DNA from: Shinella sp. CPCC 101442
GTDB lineage: Bacteria; Pseudomonadota; Alphaproteobacteria; Rhizobiales; Rhizobiaceae
Assembly (NCBI RefSeq): GCF_024704725.1
Contig: NZ_JALIQS010000006.1
Span: forward strand, 186,001-250,000
Reading direction: 5' to 3'
Length of the DNA stretch: 64,000 bases
The position numbers and the translations under genes were made by a program. Positions 55,500-63,728 of the stretch are shown here, one piece after another. The notes beneath the pieces were generated by a model. The model was given only the letters and a program-made list of their open reading frames with translations, did not search any database and had not been told where the DNA came from. Each line of letters begins with the position of its first letter. The first letter of the stretch is position 1.

Positions 55500-56723
55500 A
55501 TGGCATCACATAAAGACGTGAAGAAAGTCGTTCTCGCCTATTCGGGCGGCCTCGACACCTCGATCATCCTGAAGTGGCTTCAGACCGAGCTCAACGCTGA
55601 AGTCGTGACCTTCACGGCCGACCTCGGCCAGGGCGAAGAACTCGAGCCGGCGCGCAAGAAGGCCGAGATGCTCGGCATCAAGGAAATCTTCATCGAGGAC
55701 GTGCGCGAAGAATTCGTGCGCGATTTCGTCTTCCCGATGTTCCGCGCCAATGCGGTCTATGAAGGCGTCTACATGCTCGGCACGTCGATTGCCCGTCCGC
55801 TGATCTCCAAGCACCTGATCGAGATCGCCGCCAAGACCGGCGCCGATGCCATCGCCCATGGCGCGACCGGCAAGGGCAACGACCAGGTCCGCTTCGAGCT
55901 TTCGGCCTATGCGCTGAACCCCGATATCAAGATCATCGCGCCCTGGCGCGACTGGTCGTTCAAGAGCCGCACGCACCTGCTCGAATTCGCCGAAGAGCAC
56001 CAGATCCCGGTCGCCAAGGACAAGAAGGGCGAAGCGCCGTTCTCGGTCGATGCGAACCTCCTGCACTCCTCCTCCGAGGGCAAGGTGCTGGAAGACCCGG
56101 CCGTCGAGGCTCCCGAATACGTGCACATGCGCACCATTTCGCCGGAAGCCGCGCCCGACAAGGCGACCACCATCAAGGTCGGCTTCGAGCGTGGTGACGC
56201 GGTCTCGATCAACGGCGTGCGCATGTCGCCGGCAACGCTGCTTGCGGCGCTGAACAACTATGGCCGCGACAACGGCATCGGCCGTCTCGACCTCGTGGAA
56301 AACCGCTTCGTCGGCATGAAGTCGCGCGGCGTCTACGAGACGCCCGGTGGCACGATCCTGCTGGCCGCGCACCGCGCTATCGAGAGCATCACGCTCGACC
56401 GGGGTGCGGCGCACCTCAAGGACGACCTGATGCCGCGTTATGCGGAGCTCATCTACTACGGCTTCTGGTTCTCGCCGGAGCGCGAGATGCTGCAGGCGCT
56501 GATCGACCGCAGCCAGGAGCATGTCGAGGGCGAAGTGACACTGAAGCTCTACAAGGGCAATGTCATGGTCACCGGCCGCGAATCCGACAAGTCGCTCTAT
56601 TCCGACAAGCTCGTCACCTTCGAGGACGACCAGGGCGCCTACGACCAGAAGGATGCCGCGGGCTTCATCAAGCTGAACGCGCTGCGCCTGCGCACGCTCG
56701 CCGCCCGCAACAAGCGCGGTTGA
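55500..56723 (+). CDS. argG: Argininosuccinate synthase
   Basis: ArgG joins citrulline and aspartate with ATP in arginine synthesis. The 407-residue protein has the PP-loop [18 protein letters not shown] near the N-terminus, [12 protein letters not shown], and [16 protein letters not shown] and [17 protein letters not shown], all family signatures. ATG 55500 ([17 protein letters not shown]) is the usual start; no clear Shine-Dalgarno sequence is seen, and the longer open frame upstream is not conserved-looking. A strong terminator follows. Confidence 0.96.
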   Translation: MASHKDVKKVVLAYSGGLDTSIILKWLQTELNAEVVTFTADLGQGEELEPARKKAEMLGIKEIFIEDVREEFVRDFVFPMFRANAVYEGVYMLGTSIARPLISKHLIEIAAKTGADAIAHGATGKGNDQVRFELSAYALNPDIKIIAPWRDWSFKSRTHLLEFAEEHQIPVAKDKKGEAPFSVDANLLHSSSEGKVLEDPAVEAPEYVHMRTISPEAAPDKATTIKVGFERGDAVSINGVRMSPATLLAALNNYGRDNGIGRLDLVENRFVGMKSRGVYETPGGTILLAAHRAIESITLDRGAAHLKDDLMPRYAELIYYGFWFSPEREMLQALIDRSQEHVEGEVTLKLYKGNVMVTGRESDKSLYSDKLVTFEDDQGAYDQKDAAGFIKLNALRLRTLAARNKRG

Positions 56724-56744
56724 TTAAGACAATATCGATCAAAA

Positions 56745-56779
56745 GGCCCGCTGCCGGGGACGGCAGCGGGCCTTTTTCG
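56745..56779 (+). terminator. Rho-independent terminator after argG
   Basis: GGCCCGCTGCC and GGCAGCGGGCC form an 11-bp stem with a GGGGAC loop, followed by TTTTTCG. It lies 21 bases after the argG stop and could also stop the convergent MFS gene. Confidence 0.95.
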
Positions 56780-56790
56780 TTTAAGGAGAT

Positions 56791-58011
56791 TTATTCTGCC
56801 GGTTCCGTCGCAAGCTGCGCCTCGCGGCTGCACACCGCGCGATACCAGGCATAGGAGAGGATCGCCATCAGGCCCATCAGGGGAATGATCGTGCCGAAGG
56901 CGAAGAGCGGCATGCCGATGGCGGCGGCGATCAGGCCGGCGATGAAACCGGAGCCCATCTGGATGAAGCCCATGGCGGCGGAGGCGGAGCCTGCGATATG
57001 CGGGAAGGGCTCCATGGCGGCGGTCATCATATAGGGCATGACGAAGGCGATGCCGAAGGCATAGAGGCCGACAGGGCCCATGACGCTGATGAAGCTCGGG
57101 GTGTCCACGAGATGCGAGGCGAGCGCGATGAAAACGCTGGCGACGCCGATGAAGCAGAGACCGGCCGGCACAAGCCGGTCGGGTGCGAATTTGCGCATCG
57201 AGAGGCGCACCGCGACGGTGCCGGCGAAGAAGAAGCCCGACTGCATCAGCATGCCGACGCCGAACTGGGTCGGCGTCAGGCCGACGCGGTCGATCAGCAC
57301 GAAGGGCAGCATGGTCGCCTGGCCGTAGAGCGCGCCGACGGCGCCCGCCATGACGAGCGTGGCGGAGACGAAGCGGCTGCTGGCGGCAAGGTCGCCATAG
57401 CCCCGCAGGATCGGGCCGATATGGCCCTTGGCCGGATCGGGCGTTGTCGTCTCGCTCATGCAGAAATAGACCGCCCCGCAGGCGGCAAGCGCAAAGCCGA
57501 CCATCAGGAAGAAGATCGACTGCCAGCCGAACAGGCCGAGCGCGAAGCCGCCGAGCGTCGGCGAGATCGCCGGGCCGATGGCAAGCATCATGCCCACCAT
57601 GTTCATGATGCGGGCGGCCTTGGTGCCGGTGAACTGGTCGCGCACGATGGCGCGCGAGACGGTCATTCCGACGGAGGCGCCGATGCCCTGGACGAGGCGT
57701 CCGGCGAGCAGCACGCCGACCGTGGGCGCGAAGGCGGCCATCAGGCTGCCGACGAGATAGACGGCCATGAAGATCAGCGTCGTCTTGCGGCGCCCGAGCA
57801 CGTCGGACATGGTGCCGGAAACCAGCTGCGCCAGCGCGAAACCGGCGAAATAGAGCGACAGCGTCAGCTTGATCGCCGATTCCGTCGAGGAAAAGGCATG
57901 CACCAGCTGTGGCATGGCCGGCGTATAGAGCGCCATGGAAACCGGACCGAGCGCCACGAGGAAGGCGGCGATGATGCTGGTGCGCCGTTCGCTCATGCGC
58001 GGCAATGTCAT
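56791..58011 (-). CDS. Bcr/CflA-family multidrug efflux MFS transporter
   Basis: A 406-residue, 12-segment drug:H+ antiporter. PVSMALYTPAMPQLVHAFSSTESAIKLTLSLYFAGFALAQLVSGTMSDVLGRRKT contains the DHA1-type loop motif, and LLAGRLVQGIGASVGMTVSRAIVRDQF is typical of the Bcr/CflA branch. The start overlaps the stop of the MarR-type regulator by 4 bases (58008-58011), so the two are co-transcribed and the regulator likely controls efflux. Substrates unknown. Confidence 0.9.
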   Translation of the reverse strand: MTLPRMSERRTSIIAAFLVALGPVSMALYTPAMPQLVHAFSSTESAIKLTLSLYFAGFALAQLVSGTMSDVLGRRKTTLIFMAVYLVGSLMAAFAPTVGVLLAGRLVQGIGASVGMTVSRAIVRDQFTGTKAARIMNMVGMMLAIGPAISPTLGGFALGLFGWQSIFFLMVGFALAACGAVYFCMSETTTPDPAKGHIGPILRGYGDLAASSRFVSATLVMAGAVGALYGQATMLPFVLIDRVGLTPTQFGVGMLMQSGFFFAGTVAVRLSMRKFAPDRLVPAGLCFIGVASVFIALASHLVDTPSFISVMGPVGLYAFGIAFVMPYMMTAAMEPFPHIAGSASAAMGFIQMGSGFIAGLIAAAIGMPLFAFGTIIPLMGLMAILSYAWYRAVCSREAQLATEPAE

Positions 58012-58493
58012 TGCGCCAGTTCTTTCACGAGGTTCAGCGCGGCGCTGTCTTCTTCCAGGGCGGACAGGTTGGCGCGCAGCCGCTTCAGCTTTTCGCGCAT
58101 CGCCTCGAGGTCCTGTTCGCCGATGCCGCTCGTCACATGCCGCATCAGCTCGATCTGCTCGTCGCGGATGTTGCTGATCAGCGCGCCGGCGGTCAATGTC
58201 GTGTAGATCAGCTTGGCGCGGCGGTCGGACGGGTCCGGGCGGCGTTCGATGAAGCCGAGGCTCTGCAGCCGGTCGAGATAGGTCGAAAGCGTCATCGGTT
58301 CGATGCCCATGCGCTGGGCGATATCGAGCTGGCGGCTGCCTTCCAGCGTGGCGATACGCACGAGCGTGCGGGCTTCGCCTGGTGTCAGCCCGAGGCCGGC
58401 GGTGGCGATACGGCGCTCGAAGGCGCTGCGGAGCATGCGGGCAACGTCGATGAGGACGAAACCGAGAGAGTCGGGATCGGGTCTGGAGGGCAT
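58008..58493 (-). CDS. MarR-family transcriptional regulator
   Basis: A 161-residue MarR-type regulator with a winged helix: LTPGEARTLVRIATLEGSRQLDIAQRMGIEPMTLSTYLDRLQSLGFIERRPDPSDRRAKLIYTT, including the DRR wing. ATG 58493 is preferred; a GTG at 58499 is possible. It is the first gene of a two-gene operon with the Bcr/CflA transporter. An AGCTTA-TTA-TAAGCT dyad lies 12 bases upstream of its start, overlapping a TATAAT box, as expected for autorepression. Confidence 0.9.
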   Translation of the reverse strand: MPSRPDPDSLGFVLIDVARMLRSAFERRIATAGLGLTPGEARTLVRIATLEGSRQLDIAQRMGIEPMTLSTYLDRLQSLGFIERRPDPSDRRAKLIYTTLTAGALISNIRDEQIELMRHVTSGIGEQDLEAMREKLKRLRANLSALEEDSAALNLVKELAQ

Positions 58494-58504
58494 GTTCACT
58501 TTCT

Positions 58505-58519
58505 AGCTTATTATAAGCT
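58505..58519. promoter_or_regulatory. Candidate MarR operator overlapping the -10 box
   Basis: AGCTTA-TTA-TAAGCT is a perfect dyad with a 3-base spacer. On the minus strand it includes TATAAT, a plausible -10 box of the marR-MFS operon. TAAGCTTA beside it is also palindromic. This fits autorepression by the MarR-type protein. Confidence 0.55.
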
Positions 58520-58658
58520 TAACTTACTATAGGGTGCCCAAACAGACAACTGTCAAGCTAGAGCCGCATTGCATGGCTGCTCTGCGAAACGGCAGATGCA
58601 CCCTTGACGAAACACGCCGCCCGGATTGGAATGTCTTGCGATTCAAGGGGATTTCTTC

Positions 58659-59300
58659 ATGACCAGCTCGATGCTATTCGGCGCCTTCATGGCTGCCTTG
58701 CTTTACGTGCTTATCCCGGGCCCGGCGTTTCTCGCGCTTCTCGGCATCGGGGCGGGACAGGGGCGCAAGGCGGGCGCGCTTTTCATGGGCGGGCACCTTG
58801 CCGGCGACCTGCTCTGGTCGACCCTGGCGCTGGTCGCCATCGTCGGCGCCAAGACGATAGGCACCATGGTGTTCGACGTGCTTGGCCTGTTGTGCGGTTT
58901 TTATCTCGCCTGGATCGGCTGGTCGGCGCTGCGTGCCAAGCCGCGGCAGGATGGCGGGGCCGTCATGACCGTCGAACGACCGCTGCGCCGCGGCCTCGTT
59001 TTCGGCCTTACCAATCCCAAAGGCTATCCGGTGGCGCTGGCGACGTTCACGGCACTGCTCGCGGGCTCCTCCAATGCGCTTGATTTCGATGCGTTGCCGG
59101 CGCTTCTCGGCGTCTCCTTCTTCGGCTTCCTGATGGCGGACATCATCCTGATCGGCATCATCGGCGCCGGCATGGTGCGTCGTTTCTATCGCCGGCATGA
59201 GCTGGCGATCGTGCGCATGTCCGGCCTGCTCTTCATGGGCTTTGCCGTTCAGGCCGTCTGGCACGCCGCCCCCGGCCTGTTGGGCTGGCGCAAACCCTAA
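58659..59300 (+). CDS. LysE-family exporter
   Basis: A 213-residue LysE/RhtB membrane protein: LLYVLIPGPAFLALLGIGAGQGRKAGALFMGGHLAGDLLW near the N-terminus and GLVFGLTNPKGYPVALATFTALL in the middle. Five to six hydrophobic segments. ATG 58659 has AAGGGG upstream, so the longer frame from 58626 is rejected. Its 3' end overlaps the convergent histidine kinase gene by 4 bases. Substrate unknown; third LysE-type gene in the window. Confidence 0.87.
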   Translation: MTSSMLFGAFMAALLYVLIPGPAFLALLGIGAGQGRKAGALFMGGHLAGDLLWSTLALVAIVGAKTIGTMVFDVLGLLCGFYLAWIGWSALRAKPRQDGGAVMTVERPLRRGLVFGLTNPKGYPVALATFTALLAGSSNALDFDALPALLGVSFFGFLMADIILIGIIGAGMVRRFYRRHELAIVRMSGLLFMGFAVQAVWHAAPGLLGWRKP

Positions 59301-60712
59301 AGCATGTCCGGCCGGAGCGGCTTCGCTTCGGCGGCAGGGAAGCGGATCGTCACGCGAAGACCCCGCTCGTTCGTGCCGCTTTCCAGTGCCATGGTCGCCT
59401 CGAAGAGGGTTGCGATTTCCTCCACGATCGGCAGGCCGAGGCCCATGCCGGGTGCATCGCGGTGTTCGCCGCGCGAAAACCGCTGGCGCACGAGGCTGCG
59501 GCGCTCGGGTGCAATGCCCGGACCGTTGTCCTCGACGGTGAGCAGCACGGCATCGGCGGCCCGGCGCACGCTCACGGTCACGATCGCGCCGTCGCCGGCA
59601 TAGGCCAGCGCATTTTCCACGAGATTGCGCAGCAGTTCGCCGAAAAGCAACGGCTCGGCGCGGGCGAAAGCCGGGCCGTCGCCTTCGTAGCCAAGGTCGA
59701 TGCCGGCTTCGGCGGCCGAAGGCACGCGGTCGGCGGTGAGCTGCTGGGCGAGAGCGGCGATATCGATCGGGGCGGGCTTCTGCGGCTCGTTGGATCCCGC
59801 CGCATCGATCTTCGCCATGAGCAGAAGCTGGGCGAGGATGCGCTCCGCATGGGCGACGGCGGCATCTCCCTTGCGGGCCGCCTCCTGCGCCTCGGCAAGC
59901 GTGCCGGCACGGCTGGCGAGCGCCAGCTGCGTGCGGATGATGGCGAGTGGCGTTCTGAGCTGGTGGCTGGCATTGCCGGAGAAATGCCGGAGCGCATCGA
60001 GTGCCGATTGCAGGCGCACCATGAAGGAGTTGACGGTCTCGACGAGGCCCTGAACCTCGCTCGGCACACGGTGCTCGATCGGGTGCAGGTCGTTCGGGCT
60101 GCGCTCGGCGATGGCGTCGCTGAGGCGGTAGAGCGGACGCAGAGACACGGTGACGGCGATCCAGACGATGGTGGCCGCACCCGCGATCATCATGGCGAGG
60201 CGCAGTGCCGAGCGGATCAGGATCGCCTGGGCGAGCTGTCGGCGGGCGATGGTGGTTTCGGCGACGGTGACGGCGAAGGGCACGGAGTTGATGCCTGTCG
60301 AGGCCGAGCGCTGCAATACGGCGATGCGGATCGGTTCGCCGCGGAAGGTTGCGTCCTGGTAGGCGGTCGATTGGCCTTGCATGTCGGCAATTGTCGGCAG
60401 CGTCTGGTAACCGGTGATGAACCGCCCGGGCGGGCCGTCGACACGGTAGAAGACGCGGTCCTGCGCGGCCGAGGTCAGCATTTCCAGCGCGACATAGGGA
60501 ATGTCGACTTCCAGTGCACCATTTTCCGCCACAACGACGCGCTCCGCGATGGCGAGCGCCGAGCCGGCGAGCACGCGGTCGGAGACGACGTTGGCGGTCT
60601 TGACGGCCTCGCGATAGGTGTCGATCAGGGCGACGATACCGATCACCGCCGTCGAGACGAGCAGCCAGGCGAGCAGGCGGCGACGGAGGGAGGAGGCAGG
60701 AAAGAGGGTCAA
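59297..60712 (-). CDS. tctE: TctE-like sensor histidine kinase
   Basis: A 471-residue sensor kinase. The N-terminus has a membrane helix (RRRLLAWLLVSTAVIGIVALI), a periplasmic 2CSK_N-type domain (YVALEMLTSAAQDRVFYRVDGPPGRFITGYQTLP), a second helix, HAMP, and the kinase core with H-box FSGNASHQLRTPLAIIRTQLA and ATP-lid motifs NLVENALAYA, VEDNGPGIAPE and GMGLGLPIVEEIA. No ATG precedes the first helix; TTG at 60710-60712 overlaps the response-regulator stop (TTGA), giving a full-length protein. It is paired with the OmpR-type regulator. In relatives, TctE senses tricarboxylates, and a Tct carrier gene lies nearby. Confidence 0.87.
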   Translation of the reverse strand: MTLFPASSLRRRLLAWLLVSTAVIGIVALIDTYREAVKTANVVSDRVLAGSALAIAERVVVAENGALEVDIPYVALEMLTSAAQDRVFYRVDGPPGRFITGYQTLPTIADMQGQSTAYQDATFRGEPIRIAVLQRSASTGINSVPFAVTVAETTIARRQLAQAILIRSALRLAMMIAGAATIVWIAVTVSLRPLYRLSDAIAERSPNDLHPIEHRVPSEVQGLVETVNSFMVRLQSALDALRHFSGNASHQLRTPLAIIRTQLALASRAGTLAEAQEAARKGDAAVAHAERILAQLLLMAKIDAAGSNEPQKPAPIDIAALAQQLTADRVPSAAEAGIDLGYEGDGPAFARAEPLLFGELLRNLVENALAYAGDGAIVTVSVRRAADAVLLTVEDNGPGIAPERRSLVRQRFSRGEHRDAPGMGLGLPIVEEIATLFEATMALESGTNERGLRVTIRFPAAEAKPLRPDML

Positions 60713-61383
60713 GCGACAGGCGCCTTGTCGAGGTAGTAGCCGATGCCGCGGGCGGTGCGCACGGTCAGCCCATGTGGGGCGAGGCGTTTCCTGAGCCGGC
60801 TCACATATTGTTCGATGGCATTGGCGGAGAGATCGTCGTCGAAGGCGGCGAGCGATTGCATGATCGCCTCCTTGGCGACCACCTTGCCGGCGCGCATGAA
60901 GAGGATTTCGAGCAGGCCGACTTCGCGGGCGGGAATATCGAGCGGCGCGCCCTCGGCGGAAAACGTGCGGGAATTGAGATCGAGCGCCACGGCGCCGAAG
61001 GTGATGGCGGAGGAGCGCAGGCCGGCCTGCCGGCGCAGCAGCATGCGCACGCGCGCCTCGAATTCCGAGATGTCGAACGGCTTGATCATGTAGTCGTCGG
61101 CGCCGAGATCGAGGCCGCGCACCCGTTCTTCCGGTGCGCCGCGGGCGGTCAGGATCAGCACCGACGCCTTGTCCTTGCGGGCGCGCATGGCGCGCAGCAC
61201 GTCGAGGCCATCCATTTCCGGCAATGTCAGGTCGAGGATGACGAGGTCGAAATTTTCCGACGCGATGGCCGCATCCGCAGACGCGCCGTCGCGCACCAGG
61301 TCGACGGCATGGCCGGTCCCCTTGAGGATGGCGGACAGGCCGTCCGCCAGGGCTTCGTTGTCCTCGACCAGTAGAATGCGCAC
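60709..61383 (-). CDS. tctD: TctD-like OmpR-family response regulator
   Basis: A 224-residue response regulator. The receiver domain has the acidic pair EDN near residue 7, phospho-acceptor Asp in LVILDLTLPEMDG (about residue 51) and the Lys in DDYMIKPFD. The C-terminal winged helix has LLEILFMRAGKVVAKEAI and ANAIEQYVSRLRKRL then TVRTARGIGYYL. It is first in the tctD-tctE operon, divergent from a periplasmic binding protein gene. Its likely target is the nearby tctC promoter. Confidence 0.9.
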   Translation of the reverse strand: MRILLVEDNEALADGLSAILKGTGHAVDLVRDGASADAAIASENFDLVILDLTLPEMDGLDVLRAMRARKDKASVLILTARGAPEERVRGLDLGADDYMIKPFDISEFEARVRMLLRRQAGLRSSAITFGAVALDLNSRTFSAEGAPLDIPAREVGLLEILFMRAGKVVAKEAIMQSLAAFDDDLSANAIEQYVSRLRKRLAPHGLTVRTARGIGYYLDKAPVA

Positions 61384-61461
61384 GCGTTTCGTCCTCCCGC
61401 CAGGACCTTAGCGGCGCCGCGCGCACTTGTGAACGGGCGTGCGCTTTGGCAAGGTCGCGCC

Positions 61462-62529
61462 ATGCGTCTTGTCCTCACCCTTCTCCTGCTTCTTGCCGCG
61501 CCGCTTGCCGCCTTCGCCAATGCGACGTCGTATCCCGCCAAGGATGGCAACGCCGACGCGCCTTTGCTTGTCGTGTATTCCTCGCTCGACGAGCCGCTTG
61601 CCCGGCCGATGATCCGGGGTTTCCAGGCGGCCAATCCCGATGTCGCCGTGCGCTATGAGGAAATGCTGACCGGCGAGGTCCACGACCGCATCGTGCGCGA
61701 GACTGATGCCGGCGAAAAAACAGCGGATTTCGCCTTCTCCTCGGCGATGGACCTTCAGGTGAAGCTGAGCAATGACGGCTACGCCCAGCGCAGCGACCTG
61801 CCGATGAGCGAGCGCTGGCCGCAATGGGCAAACTGGCGCAACACGGCCTATGCGCTGACCTTCGAGCCGGCCGTCTTCGTCTACCACAAGCCGAGCTTCA
61901 AGGATGAAAAGCCGCCCGCCTCGCGCGCCGAATTCGTCGAATACCTGAAACGGCAGGGCGAGAAGGTCTATGGCCGCATCGGCACCTATGACATCGAGCG
62001 TTCGGGGGTCGGCTTCCTCTTCATGGCGCGCGATCAGGAGCAGTTCGGTGATATCTGGACGGTGATCCAGGCGATGGGTGCGGCCGGCGTCAAACTCTAT
62101 TCGACCAGTTCGGCGATCCTGGAGCGTGTCGCCGACGGACGCTTCGTTCTCGGTTACAACATTCTCGGTTCCTACGCGGCGGACTGGGCTTCGCGCGATC
62201 CGAATGTCGGCATCATCCTGCCGAAGGACTATACGGTCGTCATGTCGCGCATCGGCCTTGTGCCGCAGGCGGCGGCGTCTCCCGAACTCGGCCGGCGCTA
62301 CCTTGCCTTCTTCATGTCGAAGGAGGGCCAGGAGATCCTGTCGCGCGAATTGCAGATCGCGGCCGTCAGCCCCGAAGTCTCCGGCTCCAACACCGCGCGT
62401 ACGATGAACGCGCTGCTTGGCGCGCAGCTGAAGCCCGTGCCCGTCAGCCCCGGCCTCATGGTCTATCTCGATCAGGTGAAACGGGCGCGGCTGATTGCCC
62501 GCTGGAACGAAGTTCTACGCACGCAATAA
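61462..62529 (+). CDS. Periplasmic substrate-binding protein (Fe3+/SBP type), no transporter partner in view
   Basis: A 355-residue secreted binding protein. The signal peptide is MRLVLTLLLLLAAPLAAFANA; the mature part begins with VVYSSLDEPLARPMIRGFQAANPDVAVRYEEML, an iron/type-2 binding-protein pattern, and has VFVYHKPSFKDEKPP, GVGFLFMARDQEQFGDIW and the C-terminal LGRRYLAFFMSKEGQEILS. No ABC permease or ATPase gene is next to it. It is divergent from tctD-tctE and upstream of tctC, so it may act as a sensor for the kinase. ATG 61462 has AAGG upstream; the GTG at 61429 is less likely. Confidence 0.85.
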   Translation: MRLVLTLLLLLAAPLAAFANATSYPAKDGNADAPLLVVYSSLDEPLARPMIRGFQAANPDVAVRYEEMLTGEVHDRIVRETDAGEKTADFAFSSAMDLQVKLSNDGYAQRSDLPMSERWPQWANWRNTAYALTFEPAVFVYHKPSFKDEKPPASRAEFVEYLKRQGEKVYGRIGTYDIERSGVGFLFMARDQEQFGDIWTVIQAMGAAGVKLYSTSSAILERVADGRFVLGYNILGSYAADWASRDPNVGIILPKDYTVVMSRIGLVPQAAASPELGRRYLAFFMSKEGQEILSRELQIAAVSPEVSGSNTARTMNALLGAQLKPVPVSPGLMVYLDQVKRARLIARWNEVLRTQ

Positions 62530-62588
62530 GTTCGGTTTTGCGCATGCAATAGCCCGTTTTGCCACTCGACAACCGACATCGGCGTCCC

Positions 62589-62606
62589 ATGTCAGTTAGA
62601 TGTCAG
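62589..62606 (+). promoter_or_regulatory. Tandem ATGTCAG repeat, candidate TctD-binding site
   Basis: ATGTCAG occurs at 62589 and again at 62600, 11 bp apart, i.e. one helical turn on the same face. OmpR-type regulators usually bind such direct repeats. It lies 178 bases upstream of tctC, in the 254-base gap after the binding-protein gene. No such repeat is seen in the tctD/binding-protein spacer. Confidence 0.5.
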
Positions 62607-62783
62607 CTTCTTGTGCTGGTTTAGGGCTCTTCATCGTCCGTGGAGGCGGATGGAAGACCGGGAGGAGACTTCAGCCGACATTTGTGCGCCCACGAACCGA
62701 TGTGTTCGTGCCGGTGTGGTTGGCCATCCTCTCGTCACAAGCAACGACGCGCGAAAAAAACGCGCCTGACGGAGGACACACTC

Positions 62784-63728
62784 TTGAAACATTTCTTCCT
62801 GGCATCCCTGATTGCCGGCGCCATGGCGCTTCCGGCCTTTGCCGCCGATTATTCGATCATCGCACCGGCAGGTCCCGGCGGCGGCTGGGACCAGACGGCC
62901 CGCTCGCTGCAGACGGTTCTGCAGGATGAGAAGATTTCCGGCAGCGTCCAGGTGGTGAACGTTCCGGGCGCCGGTGGCACGATCGGCCTTGCCCAGTTCG
63001 CCAGCCAGAATTCCGGCAATCCGAACGCGCTCATCGTCGGCGGCTACGTCATGGTCGGCGCAATCCTCACCAACCAGTCGCCGGTGACCCTCAAGGACGT
63101 CACGCCGATCGCCCGCCTGACCGGCGAGTACGAAGCGATCGTCGTTCCGGCCGCGTCGCCGATCCAGACCATGGACGATCTCGTCAAGGCGCTGAAGGCC
63201 GATCCGGGTGCCGTTTCCTGGGCTGGCGGTTCGGCCGGCGGCACGGACCACATCGCAGTCGGCCTGATCGCAAAGGCAGCCGGCGTCGACCCGACCAAGA
63301 TCAATTACATCGCCTATTCCGGCGGTGGCGAAGCGCTTGCCGCGATCCTCGGCAACCAGGTGACGGCCGGCATTTCCGGCTACGGCGAGTTCGAAGCCCA
63401 GGTCAAGGCCGGCACGCTGCGCCTGATCGCCATCTCCAGCGCCGAGCGTGTCGAAGGCATCGATGCCCCGACCATCAAGGAAGGCGGCCTCGACGTCGTC
63501 GTCGAAAACTGGCGCATGGTTGCCGCAGCTCCGGGCCTTTCGGCCGAGCAGGTTGCCGCGGTCAATGCCGATATCGAAAAGGTTGTGAACTCCGACGCCT
63601 GGAAGGGCATCTTGAAGACCAAGGGCTGGCAGAACACCTATCTCGCCGGTGACGCCTTCAACGCCCAGCTCGACAAGGACATTGCTTCGACCGCAAGCAT
63701 CCTCAAGGACATCGGGCTCGTCAAATGA
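62784..63728 (+). CDS. tctC: Tripartite tricarboxylate transporter substrate-binding protein
   Basis: TctC delivers tricarboxylates or related acids to the TctAB membrane part. The 314-residue protein has a signal peptide ([21 protein letters not shown]) and the Bug-type core [34 protein letters not shown] and [30 protein letters not shown]. The start is TTG 62784: GGAGG lies 8 bases upstream and the signal peptide follows directly; the longer frame upstream is not signal-like. The tctB gene overlaps its stop (ATGA). Confidence 0.92.
   Translation: MKHFFLASLIAGAMALPAFAADYSIIAPAGPGGGWDQTARSLQTVLQDEKISGSVQVVNVPGAGGTIGLAQFASQNSGNPNALIVGGYVMVGAILTNQSPVTLKDVTPIARLTGEYEAIVVPAASPIQTMDDLVKALKADPGAVSWAGGSAGGTDHIAVGLIAKAAGVDPTKINYIAYSGGGEALAAILGNQVTAGISGYGEFEAQVKAGTLRLIAISSAERVEGIDAPTIKEGGLDVVVENWRMVAAAPGLSAEQVAAVNADIEKVVNSDAWKGILKTKGWQNTYLAGDAFNAQLDKDIASTASILKDIGLVK

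Noticed and set aside
60713-61426. Extension of the histidine kinase frame upstream through the response-regulator gene
   Set aside because: The extra 238 residues are an out-of-frame reading of tctD; the kinase is complete from TTG 60712.
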